Shown here piece after piece: positions 1 to 6,595 of a stretch of DNA of 7,545 nt. Origin of the DNA: Treponema sp. GTDB taxonomy: Bacteria; Spirochaetota; Spirochaetia; Treponematales; Breznakiellaceae. The DNA lies in contig JAISOQ010000168.1 of assembly GCA_031275515.1 (NCBI GenBank), positions 1 to 7,545 on the forward strand, given 5' to 3'. A program made the translations under genes and the position numbers. The notes under the pieces are model-generated. The model was given only the letters and a program-made list of their open reading frames with translations. It was not told where the DNA came from and did no database searches. Numbering within the stretch: the first letter of the stretch is position 1; every line of letters starts with the position of its first letter.

Positions 1-11
1 TTTTTGGTCAT
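1..11 (-). CDS. 5' end of an unidentified gene, cut by the window edge
   Basis: An ATG at 11-9 on the minus strand is preceded by a strong purine-rich Shine-Dalgarno (GGAGGGG, minus-strand bases 21-15), which leaves about 5 nt from GGAGG to the ATG. Only Met-Thr-Lys is visible before the window ends, so the product cannot be named. It lies 64 nt downstream of the short frame at 138-76 and could be co-transcribed with it. The call rests on the ribosome binding site alone. Confidence 0.4.
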
Positions 12-75
12 ATTCCCCTCCAATCCGCCTTTATCGGTCTTTTCCCCCTTTGTCTTTAGCGCTTTTTATATGCGC

Positions 76-138
76 TCACCCTGAGGATATATTCAGAAGC
101 CCTTGCGCTCCTCCAATGATTTCTGTTATGGTTTTCAT
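76..138 (-). CDS. 20-codon minus-strand frame, possibly a truncated gene start
   Basis: This frame encodes a 20-residue peptide beginning MKTITEIIGG and ending in TGA at 78-76. The start is chosen because AAGGAG (minus-strand bases 153-148) lies 9 nt upstream of the ATG. An in-frame ATG further upstream at 285 has no such support. The peptide reads like the N-terminus of a larger soluble protein rather than a leader: it has no signal peptide and no run of one amino acid suggesting attenuation. After the TGA the same frame stays open for only 14 more codons. The probable explanations are the stub of a gene lost by deletion, or a small peptide upstream of the gene starting at 11. I do not recognise the family. 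Confidence 0.35.
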   Translation of the reverse strand: MKTITEIIGGAQGLLNISSG

Positions 139-280
139 AACGAGAGTCTCCTTGTATTGGTGGTTTGGTAACTCCAATCTTACAGGGTTTCTTTCGTTTT
201 TTCTATCCCCGGTTTCAGCCGTACCAGGCTGTTTTCTGGGGTTTTGGGAAAGGCTCAACTTAAAGAAAATTATCAATAAG

Positions 281-300
281 CTCATAAGCCTTACTATGAG
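281..300. promoter_or_regulatory. Inverted repeat upstream of the XRE gene, candidate operator
   Basis: CTCATA (281-286) and TATGAG (295-300) form a perfect 6-bp inverted repeat with an 8-bp spacer. It ends 20 bases before the XRE regulator ATG at 321, and a TATAAA (304-309) that could serve as a -10 box follows immediately. XRE-family regulators commonly bind such short dyads and repress their own promoter, so autoregulation is a reasonable inference. No good -35 is visible at the matching distance. Confidence 0.3.
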
Positions 301-320
301 ACATATAAATTTAGAGGGTT

Positions 321-691
321 ATGACGAATATCAGAGAGGTTTTCGCTTTAAACCTGAAAAAACATCGGCAGACGCGGGGCTGGAGTCAGGCAAAATTAGC
401 GGAAAAGACAGGCACTTCAACCCAATATATAGGGATGCTGGAGATCAAGGGCAAGTTTCCTTCATCGGAAATAATACATAAACTGGCTACCGCCCTTTGT
501 ATTGTCCCGACAGAACTATTTTTTAAGGAAATTGACCCCGAAATCACTATGAAAAACTCCGGGCGGCTATAGAGGACGTTAGCGAGGAGGTCAGCCAAAT
601 TTTATCGGCTTTTTTCACAAAAAAAATCTTGCACTACTCTACAGATTGTCAGCGAATACCGCCGCAGGAGCCGGACGAATCCAATAGCTGA
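321..691 (+). pseudogene. XRE-family helix-turn-helix regulator, frameshifted
   Basis: The frame from ATG 321 encodes a small cytoplasmic DNA-binding protein. Residues about 9-65 form an XRE/HTH_3 domain: a basic first helix (NLKKHRQTRGWSQ), second helix SQAKLAEKTG, recognition helix TSTQYIGMLE, then the conserved KFPSSEIIHKLATAL and the PTELFF end. The frame closes at the TAG of 570-572 after 83 residues, but the last few residues are out of keeping with the domain. Moving to the frame of TAT at 548-550 gives YEKLRAAIEDVSEE, a natural acidic amphipathic tail, and stays open to the TGA at 689-691. This is what a one-base deletion near 546-547 would produce. The DNA-binding domain is intact, so a truncated repressor might still act. 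The start has only a short AGAGG 3 nt upstream. Nothing ties it to the convergent opp operon; the next gene downstream, oppF, faces it. Confidence 0.7.
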
Positions 692-818
692 ATACAAATT
701 TTGCCGCCGCCGCCAGGAGAGAAGCTGCGCCGAAAAGGTTATGCCCGCAGGCGTAAAACTCGTGGTTGCCTAGTTCCGGGTGTTTATGAATATCCCCGGG
801 CAATCTATTTATGGATGC
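692..818. other. Intergenic stretch between the XRE remnant and the oppF 3' end
   Basis: The opp transcript should end here, since oppF stops at 819 on the minus strand. The only symmetry I see is CCGGG (776-780 region) against CCCGG near 795-800, with a loop of roughly 14 nt and no T-run following on either strand. That is not a convincing intrinsic terminator. No gene or RNA is recognisable. Confidence 0.3.
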
Positions 819-1718
819 TCATGAAAAATTACCCTCCTCGTCGCAGTAAACAAAGTGCTCCCCGGAAAAGGGCCTCAAACTACAAGAGCCTTTGCTTGAT
901 CCGGGGATGTAGGGGATGCGCCGCCTGGTCCGTTCAAATTCCGGGTCGGGCAGGGGTATGGCGGAGATGAGGCTCCGGGTATAAGGATGGATGGGATGAC
1001 GGTACACCTCATCGGCGGGACCCGCTTCAACCAATTTTCCCCGGTACATGACGGCGATCCGGTCGGAGATATACCGTACCATGGAAAGATCATGGGCGAT
1101 AAACAGGCAGGTCAGCCCCTGTTTTTCCTGCAATTCCTTGAGGAGGTTCACTATCTGGGCCTGTATCGACACGTCCAGGGCGGAAATAGGCTCGTCGCAG
1201 AGGATGAACCGGGGCCGGGGCGCCAGGGCGCGGGCTATGCCTATGCGCTGCCGCTGGCCGCCGGAAAACTCATGGGGATACCGGGAGGCATGTTCGGGAC
1301 TGAGGCCAACCATCTGAAGCAGGGCGGCGATCATTTCGTCCCGTTCCTTTCGGGAGGATGCCAGGCGGTGGTTGTCAATGCCCTCGGCGATAATATCCTT
1401 CACCTTCATCCGGGGATTAAGGGAAGCGTAGGGGTCCTGAAAGATGATCTGTACTTCCCGCCTGAAATCCATAAGTTCTTTCTTCCGCCGGATTTCCCGG
1501 ATATCCCGTCCCTTATACCGGATGGTTCCGGCGCTGATGTCCAGCAGCTTCAGGATCATCCTGCCGGTTGTGGTTTTTCCGCACCCCGATTCCCCTACCA
1601 GTCCGAAGGTTTCTCCTTCGCGGACGGAAAAACTTACCCCGTCCACGGCGGGTTTCTTCCCGGCATCGTAGAAGTGAACCAGATCCTGCACCTCCAGGAT
1701 GATCTTAGATGCCTCCAT
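819..1718 (-). CDS. oppF: Oligopeptide ABC transporter ATP-binding protein OppF
   Basis: OppF is the second of two cytoplasmic ATPases that pair under the OppBC channel and drive peptide import. The 299-residue protein has every nucleotide-binding motif: Walker A GESGCGKT (42-49), Q-loop FQDP with Gln94, signature FSGGQRQR (151-158), Walker B ILCDEP with Asp175/Glu176, D-loop SALD and H-loop His209. The C-terminal extension ending near PGH-like GEHFVYC resembles the OppF type I recall from Firmicutes, without the cysteine-rich GCRFHPRC segment of enterobacterial OppF. The ATG at 1718 is chosen because the family N-terminus starts there and GGAAGGA lies about 9 nt upstream. The frame is open further upstream, but only inside oppD coding sequence. 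The start overlaps the oppD stop by 14 bases, which suggests translational coupling. It is the last gene of the operon. Confidence 0.95.
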   Translation of the reverse strand: MEASKIILEVQDLVHFYDAGKKPAVDGVSFSVREGETFGLVGESGCGKTTTGRMILKLLDISAGTIRYKGRDIREIRRKKELMDFRREVQIIFQDPYASLNPRMKVKDIIAEGIDNHRLASSRKERDEMIAALLQMVGLSPEHASRYPHEFSGGQRQRIGIARALAPRPRFILCDEPISALDVSIQAQIVNLLKELQEKQGLTCLFIAHDLSMVRYISDRIAVMYRGKLVEAGPADEVYRHPIHPYTRSLISAIPLPDPEFERTRRRIPYIPGSSKGSCSLRPFSGEHFVYCDEEGNFS

Positions 1719-2757
1719 GATGTTCCATCCTTCCAAAATATTCCGCACGGCGTTTTTCAATCGCCGCCGGGGGCTTAACACAGGGAGAGCGGGGGTCCAG
1801 CAGCCAGGTGGCGGCAAAATGGGTCTTGCTCACCGGGAAAAGGGGCGGTTCGTAGAGGCTGTCCACCTCCAGGGCATAGGGGCTGCGGGGGGCAAAGGGA
1901 TCCCCCGGAGGCAGATCCGCCAGGCCGGGGGGAGAACCGGGGATGGGCGTAAGGGTCCGCTTTTCCTTCTCCAGGGTCGGCATGGCGCCCAGAAGCCCCC
2001 AGGTATACGGGTGGCGGGGATCGTAAAAAACTTCATCGGAACGGCCTATCTCGACGATCCTGCCGGCGTACATCACCGCCACCCGGTCCGCCACATTGGC
2101 CACCACCCCCAGGTCGTGGGTAATGAACACAACGGAGGTGCTGATCTTCCGCTGGAGTTCCTTGAGGAGATCGATGATTTGGGCCTGCATGGTAACGTCC
2201 AGGGCGGTGGTGGGTTCATCGGCGATGAGCACCTTGGGATCGCAGGCCAGGACTATGGCGATAACGATACGCTGACGCTGGCCCCCGGAAAATTCATGGG
2301 GGTACTGGCGGCACCTCCGGGAAGGGTCCTCAAGGCCTACGAGTTCCAGAAGTTCCAGCATACGCCTGCGGGCTTCCCGGCGGCTGACGGGGCGGTGCAG
2401 GGTAAGGGCCTCCTCAATCTGCCGGCCTATCCGCATGGTAGGGTCCAGGGAAGTCATGGGGTCCTGAAAGATCATGGAAATGTCATTCCCCCGGATGGAA
2501 CGCATCTGTTTTTCGCTTACCGAAAGGACATCCAGGCCCTCAAGGAGTATGCGGCCCGAATCAATCGAGGCGTTTTTGGAGAGGAGCCGCATCACAGCCC
2601 GGCAGGTTACGGTTTTCCCGCTTCCGGACTCCCCTACGATGGCCAGGGTTTCCCTTTCGCGGAGGGAAAAACTGACCCCCCGCACCGCCTGAACCCTGCC
2701 CGCAAGGGTAGAAAAAGAAATCGAAAGGTTCTGAACTTCCAGCCGCGGCGTATCCAC
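1705..2757 (-). CDS. oppD: Oligopeptide ABC transporter ATP-binding protein OppD
   Basis: OppD is the partner ATPase of OppF in the oligopeptide importer and is cytoplasmic. The 350-residue protein carries Walker A GESGSGKT (42-49), Q-loop Gln98 in FQDP, signature FSGGQRQR (156-163), Walker B LIADEP with Asp180/Glu181, TALD D-loop and H-loop His214. The C-terminal oligopeptide/dipeptide domain begins at IPGSPPG (272-278). Where many OppD/DppD proteins have GCPFAPRC...C...HxAAC, this one reads GDPFAPRS (285-292), Asp299 and HFAAT (313-317), so all four expected cysteines are replaced. I recall the same cysteine-free form in some Firmicutes OppD, so it is probably a subfamily trait rather than damage. 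Translation starts at GTG 2757-2755, with AGGAGG only 4 nt upstream. The gene is separated from oppC by 131 bases of hairpin-rich DNA and overlaps oppF by 14. Confidence 0.95.
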   Translation of the reverse strand: MDTPRLEVQNLSISFSTLAGRVQAVRGVSFSLRERETLAIVGESGSGKTVTCRAVMRLLSKNASIDSGRILLEGLDVLSVSEKQMRSIRGNDISMIFQDPMTSLDPTMRIGRQIEEALTLHRPVSRREARRRMLELLELVGLEDPSRRCRQYPHEFSGGQRQRIVIAIVLACDPKVLIADEPTTALDVTMQAQIIDLLKELQRKISTSVVFITHDLGVVANVADRVAVMYAGRIVEIGRSDEVFYDPRHPYTWGLLGAMPTLEKEKRTLTPIPGSPPGLADLPPGDPFAPRSPYALEVDSLYEPPLFPVSKTHFAATWLLDPRSPCVKPPAAIEKRRAEYFGRMEHHGGI

Positions 2758-2764
2758 CGTTCCT

Positions 2765-2893
2765 CCTAGGGAAGCACTAAAAAACGCAATCGAGCGTTTT
2801 TTAGTGCTTCTTTAATGTGGTATTTGCGCAATGAAATGAGCAAATACATAGGGACGCGCTGAAAAGCATCGAATTTTTCAGCGTGTCCCTAGG
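2765..2893. repeat. 129-bp composite element with inverted ends and three hairpins, between oppC and oppD
   Basis: CCTAGGGA (2765-2772) and TCCCTAGG (2886-2893) are perfect 8-bp inverted ends. Between them lie three inverted repeats. The first is a perfect 17-bp stem (2771-2787 with 2794-2810, loop AATCGA). The second is an 8-bp stem (2820-2827 with 2840-2847). The third is a 17-bp stem (2849-2865 with 2875-2891) with one G-T pair on this strand, which is a C-A mismatch in the opp transcript. The element supplies the oppC stop codon (TAG at 2891-2889) and overlaps the oppD Shine-Dalgarno (2762-2767). This is the architecture of a small non-autonomous or palindromic intergenic repeat. It could equally be a structured RNA spacer that sets ATPase expression relative to permease. 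No flanking target duplication is evident. Confidence 0.6.
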
Positions 2894-3920
2894 AATCCTT
2901 CATCCGGGGATCAAAGGCGTCCCGCAGCCCATCGGCGAATATGTTAAAGGCCAGCATGATCACGCAGAGGATCGCCGCAGGAATTGCCATTTGGTAGGGG
3001 TATATTCTAAACACCTTGTAGCCCCCGTTCAGGAGGGTCCCGAGGGACGCGTCGGGTATCTTCATCCCCACGCCGATAAAGCTGAGGAAGGTTTCAAAAA
3101 AAATCGCCGTGGGAATGGAAAACATGGTCCGCACCGCCACGGTACCGGCGATATTGGGCAGTACGTGAAAAAGGGCGATCCGTACCGGGGAGCTGCCCAG
3201 GGCGCGGGCGGCCTGCACGTATTCAAGGCTCCTGATCCGCAGGGTCTGGGCCCTGACTATCCGGGCCATAGGTATCCAAGAGGAAAGGGTCAGGGCCAGG
3301 ATGATGGAAAGGATGCCGGGACGGAAAATGAGGAGCATGAGGACCACCAGCACCAGGTTGGGCACCCCGTTGATAATCTCCAGAACACGCTGCATCACCG
3401 TATCGATCATCCCTCCCTTGAGGGCGCTGGAAAGGCCGTAGAATACCCCGATGGACAAATCCAGAAACGCGGCGATAAAGGCGATGATCAGGGAGATGCG
3501 GGTTCCGTAGAGGGTCCGGGAAAGAAGGTCCCTGCCGAATTCGTCAGTCCCAAAGGGATAGTGCACACCGGCGGCAACCCCCGCCGCGGCGTAGCGGTCA
3601 ACCAGGGCGCCCCGGAAATAGGTATACCCATTAAAACCCCTGAGCCGTACCCCCGGAATCCGGGGAGGCAGATTGGCGTGGGGAATGTTTTGGACATTCG
3701 GATCATGGGGGGCCAGTACCGGGGCCAGGAAGGCCAGGGCGATGATAAAGAGGAGTATCCCCAGGGCCGCCGCGGCTGCCCTGTTTTTCCGCAGCCGCCG
3801 CCAGGCGTCCTGTGCAAAACCAAGAGACGGAACCTGCCGGGGCGGTTCCGCAGCCGCAGGCCGAAACCGGAAGAGTTCATCGGGGATATGCTTCGGTGAA
3901 AAATTTGTCCCGGAAGTCAT
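2889..3920 (-). CDS. oppC: Oligopeptide ABC transporter permease OppC
   Basis: OppC forms the inner-membrane channel together with OppB. The 343-residue protein has a cytoplasmic N-terminal stretch with basic residues before the first membrane segment (SLGFAQDAWRRLRKNR, 32-47), then a membrane segment at about 49-70. The family-typical periplasmic motif YPFGTDEFGRDLLSR (121-135) follows, and further membrane segments lie at about 142-165, 187-215, 258-285 and 310-330. The binding-protein-dependent permease EAA loop, which docks to the ATPases, is EYVQAARALGSSPVRIALFHVLPNI-like over 233-257 (key residues EYxxAARALG). The C-terminus ends in the usual AFDPRM. The ATG at 3920 overlaps the oppB stop as ATGA, and GGAGGGG lies just upstream, so translation is coupled to oppB. 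The stop codon falls inside the inverted end of the downstream hairpin element. Confidence 0.95.
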   Translation of the reverse strand: MTSGTNFSPKHIPDELFRFRPAAAEPPRQVPSLGFAQDAWRRLRKNRAAAAALGILLFIIALAFLAPVLAPHDPNVQNIPHANLPPRIPGVRLRGFNGYTYFRGALVDRYAAAGVAAGVHYPFGTDEFGRDLLSRTLYGTRISLIIAFIAAFLDLSIGVFYGLSSALKGGMIDTVMQRVLEIINGVPNLVLVVLMLLIFRPGILSIILALTLSSWIPMARIVRAQTLRIRSLEYVQAARALGSSPVRIALFHVLPNIAGTVAVRTMFSIPTAIFFETFLSFIGVGMKIPDASLGTLLNGGYKVFRIYPYQMAIPAAILCVIMLAFNIFADGLRDAFDPRMKDS

Positions 3921-4861
3921 CTGTCCCCTCCTACCCGCACCCGGGGATCGATGATCTGGTAGAGGAAATCCATAAGGAAGATCACCGTTACCAGAAGGGC
4001 GGAAAAAAGGATAGTTACCGCCATGATGGTGGCGTAGTCGTTGGAAAGGATGGACTTGGTAAACTGTTCCCCAATGCCGGGAACGGCGAAGATATTTTCC
4101 ACCACCAGGGAGCCGGTCATAAGGGAAACCGTCATGGGGCCGATGATCGTCAGAAAGGGGATAAGCGCGTTCCGCAATCCGTGGGTCAGAACCAGGCGGA
4201 ACTCCCCCATACCCTTGGCCCGGGCAAGCTCAATATAGTCGCTCCCGAGGACCTCGATAAGTTCCGCCCTGATAAACCGGGCGGAATCCGCCATAGGGGA
4301 GATGGACAGGGCCAGGGAGGGCAGGATGGTAGACCGGAAGCCCTCGTTCCAAAGCCCTATGGGGAGGAGCTTTAAGGTAATGGCAAAAACAAACTGTAAT
4401 AATACCGCCGCCACGAAATTCGGCGCCGAACGGCCCAGGATGGCAAAGAGGGAGCAGAAGGTGTCGATCCAGGTATTATGCTTCATGGCGGCAATGGTCC
4501 CCAGGCTTATCCCTGCCAAAGCCCCGAAGATAACCGCCTGAAGCCCCAGGCGTACCGAGGGGCCCAGCCGGGTTTTGAGGAGGACGCTTACCTTTTGATC
4601 GGAAAATTGCAGGGAGATGCCGAAATCCCCCCGGAGTATGTTGGCAAGGTAGTTGAGGTACCGTTCCCCCAGGGGCTTATTGAGACCGTACTTTTCATTC
4701 AGCATTTGCACCTGTATTGCCGTCAGCCGGGACTGATCCTGATAGGGCGTCCCGGGAAGGAGGTTCATCAGTAAAAAGGTAATGGTGATAATCACAAAGA
4801 GGGTTACCGCCATATACCCTATCCGGTAAATAAAAAACCGGACCCAACGATTCATTTTCAT
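3917..4861 (-). CDS. oppB: Oligopeptide ABC transporter permease OppB
   Basis: OppB is the other half of the inner-membrane peptide channel. Of the 314 residues, the first membrane segment lies at about 11-34 and is followed by the family motif LLPGTPY (34-40) and the EKYGLNKPLGERYLNYL region (57-72) that precedes GDFG. Later membrane segments lie at about 104-125, 136-160, 232-256 and 280-303. The EAA loop for ATPase contact is DYIELARAKGMGE (208-220) continuing to HGLRNALIP, then VPGIGEQF (260-267) and the C-terminal IDPRV. Length and order match the family. ATG 4861 is taken as the start, but no GGAG-type ribosome binding site precedes it; there is only GAAG about 6 nt upstream. ATGs at codons 1 and 3 are both possible. 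It lies 101 bases after oppA, with a hairpin in the gap, and shares an ATGA with oppC. Confidence 0.95.
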   Translation of the reverse strand: MKMNRWVRFFIYRIGYMAVTLFVIITITFLLMNLLPGTPYQDQSRLTAIQVQMLNEKYGLNKPLGERYLNYLANILRGDFGISLQFSDQKVSVLLKTRLGPSVRLGLQAVIFGALAGISLGTIAAMKHNTWIDTFCSLFAILGRSAPNFVAAVLLQFVFAITLKLLPIGLWNEGFRSTILPSLALSISPMADSARFIRAELIEVLGSDYIELARAKGMGEFRLVLTHGLRNALIPFLTIIGPMTVSLMTGSLVVENIFAVPGIGEQFTKSILSNDYATIMAVTILFSALLVTVIFLMDFLYQIIDPRVRVGGDR

Positions 4862-4925
4862 TTAAACTTCATTCATCATTCAAGGGAGCCTGTCCCAACT
4901 TGCAAAATTGCGAATTTCAAGGTTA

Positions 4926-4953
4926 CTTTCCCAAAACTAAAGTTTTGGGAAAG
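4926..4953. repeat. 13-bp perfect hairpin between oppA and oppB
   Basis: CTTTCCCAAAACT (4926-4938) and AGTTTTGGGAAAG (4941-4953) are exact inverted complements with two bases between, so the real loop is slightly larger. On the opp transcript it begins about 10 nt after the oppA stop and is not followed by a U-run, so full termination is unlikely. In several binding-protein operons a stem-loop at this position protects the upstream message and lets the binding protein outnumber the membrane parts. That role is inferred here. Confidence 0.6.
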
Positions 4954-4962
4954 CCTCAAAGT

Positions 4963-6594
4963 TCATTCAAAATAGGCGCGGGTAATATCAATGGGAGTAC
5001 CCAGCACATGGATCACATACCCCTTGAGCTTAGGGTTAATGAGGTAGCTTTTGGCGGCCTGTACCAGGGGTACGGTTACGACATTATCGACAAGGTACTT
5101 ATTGGCCTCCCGCAGGTGTTCCCACCGCAGGGCAAAGTCGTTGCCGTCGCTGGTTTCCAGGGCGTTGATCAGGGCCGTTATCTCCGGGGAAACCCAGCGG
5201 CCGTGGTTATGCTCATTGCTGGTCTCAAACTGCTTGATATAGGTGGCGGGGTTGAACTCCCCGGTCCAGCCCCCCAGGGCGAGGTCGAACTTATAAGCCA
5301 TCATTTCCTGGAACCGCACCGAAGCGGGGACATTGGCCAGGTCGATCTTGAGCCCCGGCAGGTTGGTCTGGTAAACGCTTTGCAGATACTGGCCGGTCTT
5401 GATGCCTTCGTCATTATCGGTAGTTACCAGCCTGAGGGTAATGGAGGACACCCCCAGTTCCTGAAGCGCCCGGGCAAAGTAACGCCCCGCCTCCGGCGCG
5501 TTGTAAGACAAGAGGTTCCCAAAATCATCGGCAATGCTTTTGCCGTTGACAGGACTTACGGCAATGCCGTTGGGAATAACCCCCACCGAAGGAATGCCGT
5601 CGCCGTTAAGGATGGACCGGGCCAGCTCGTTCCGGTCCACCGCCAGGAGCAGGGCCTTGCGGAGGTTGATGTTCTGGAGGTATTGATTCGAACTTATCCC
5701 CAGTTCCAGGTTGGTCATTCTCAGGGTCTTTACGGACACCAGATCCGGCGCGCCCCGGTATACGTTCAGGTATTCGCCGGCTATGGCGGCCCCGTCCAGA
5801 TTCCCCGCCTCGTAAAGAGCAACCCCGGTGGCGGCGTCCTTAACCACCTGGACGTTGATCTCGTCAAAATAGATATTCGCCGCGTCCCAGTAGTAGGGAT
5901 TTTTGACGTACTTCCAGGAGATATTGGCCCCGTTCCAGCCGGTAAGGATAAAAGGACCCGAAGCCAGAAGGTTCTCCGCGGAAAGCCCGTAACCGGACCC
6001 TTTCTCCTGGGCAAAAGCCCTGTTCACCGGCGCGAGGAGGGAAGAAGACAGTTCCGTGTTGATATAGGGATTGGGAGCCGTCAAGGTGATCTCCAGGCGG
6101 GAATCCGAAAGGGCGCGGATTCCCAGATTCTCCGGCGGCTGTTTTCCCGCGATGATGTCCGCCGCGTTTTTTAAATACGTTACCCGGTTGGCGCTCTGGG
6201 AACCCGTAGCGGGATCGGCTACCCGCCGGGCGGCATACACAAAATCATGGGCGGTGATTTTAGCGCCGTTGGAAAAGACGATATTGGGCCTCAAGTCTAT
6301 GGTCAGGGTAAGGCCGTCGGCGCTTACTGCGGGCAGGGCCGCCGCCAGGGCTGGAACAGGCTCGTTATTCCCGTTGATCTTGTATAAACTCTCGTTGAAA
6401 ATTTCGAGCTGCTCCCAACTGATGGTATCGTAACCCTTGCCCGAATCCATAGTGGTTACTTCGCCGGGAGCCACCCAGTTAAGAACCCTGGGACCGCTTT
6501 GGGGGCTTTGTCCCTCGGCCTTTCCCTTTCCATAGGCGGAAAAAGCCAGGGCCACGAGCATGACAAGCGCCTGTACTACAACCAAACGTTTCAT
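4963..6594 (-). CDS. oppA: Oligopeptide-binding protein OppA (SBP family 5), without a lipobox cysteine
   Basis: OppA captures peptides outside the inner membrane and delivers them to OppBC. The 543-residue product starts with a signal peptide (KR at 2-3, hydrophobic 4-19). The mature part has the family-5 signature around VFSNGAKITAHDFVYAARR (106-124), SGPFILTGW (212-220), NPYYWD (232-237) and YEAGNLDG (261-268). C-terminal features include DLALGGWTGEFNPATY. Treponemal binding proteins usually have a lipobox ending in Cys just before a GKGKAE-type stretch. Here residue 21 is Tyr (codon TAT), so ALAFSA-Tyr replaces the expected Cys. Cleavage by signal peptidase I, for example after SAYG, would give a soluble periplasmic protein. 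The start is supported by AAGGAG 7 nt upstream. It is the first and presumably most abundant gene of the operon, transcribed from the promoter at 6665-6693. Confidence 0.95.
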   Translation of the reverse strand: MKRLVVVQALVMLVALAFSAYGKGKAEGQSPQSGPRVLNWVAPGEVTTMDSGKGYDTISWEQLEIFNESLYKINGNNEPVPALAAALPAVSADGLTLTIDLRPNIVFSNGAKITAHDFVYAARRVADPATGSQSANRVTYLKNAADIIAGKQPPENLGIRALSDSRLEITLTAPNPYINTELSSSLLAPVNRAFAQEKGSGYGLSAENLLASGPFILTGWNGANISWKYVKNPYYWDAANIYFDEINVQVVKDAATGVALYEAGNLDGAAIAGEYLNVYRGAPDLVSVKTLRMTNLELGISSNQYLQNINLRKALLLAVDRNELARSILNGDGIPSVGVIPNGIAVSPVNGKSIADDFGNLLSYNAPEAGRYFARALQELGVSSITLRLVTTDNDEGIKTGQYLQSVYQTNLPGLKIDLANVPASVRFQEMMAYKFDLALGGWTGEFNPATYIKQFETSNEHNHGRWVSPEITALINALETSDGNDFALRWEHLREANKYLVDNVVTVPLVQAAKSYLINPKLKGYVIHVLGTPIDITRAYFE

Positions 6595-6595
6595 A

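Noticed and set aside
774..802. Possible oppF terminator (CCGGG...CCCGG)
   Set aside because: The stem is only five pairs with a long loop and no T-run, which is too weak to call a terminator.
701..970. 89-codon plus-strand frame rich in Arg/Pro
   Set aside because: It has no ribosome binding site, overlaps the oppF 3' end antisense, and its composition is like random GC-rich sequence.
987..1778. 263-codon plus-strand frame opposite oppF
   Set aside because: It is antisense to a gene with every Walker and signature motif and has no recognisable domain.
1719..1817. Upstream extension of oppF to 1817
   Set aside because: The extra 33 residues are the out-of-frame reading of the oppD 3' end and do not resemble OppF N-termini. 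ATG 1718 has the ribosome site.
1699..2769. Long plus-strand open frame opposite oppD
   Set aside because: It is the antisense of a gene with all ATPase motifs. The translation is Gly/Pro/His-rich with no domain, and long antisense frames are expected from this codon use.
2883..3899. 338-codon plus-strand frame opposite oppC
   Set aside because: It is extremely Gly/His/Lys/Asp-rich with no hydrophobic core, which is typical of the complement of a permease gene.
4900..6174. 424-codon plus-strand frame opposite oppA
   Set aside because: OppA on the other strand has family motifs, a signal peptide and a ribosome site. The plus-strand product is low-complexity and has no ribosome site at its start.
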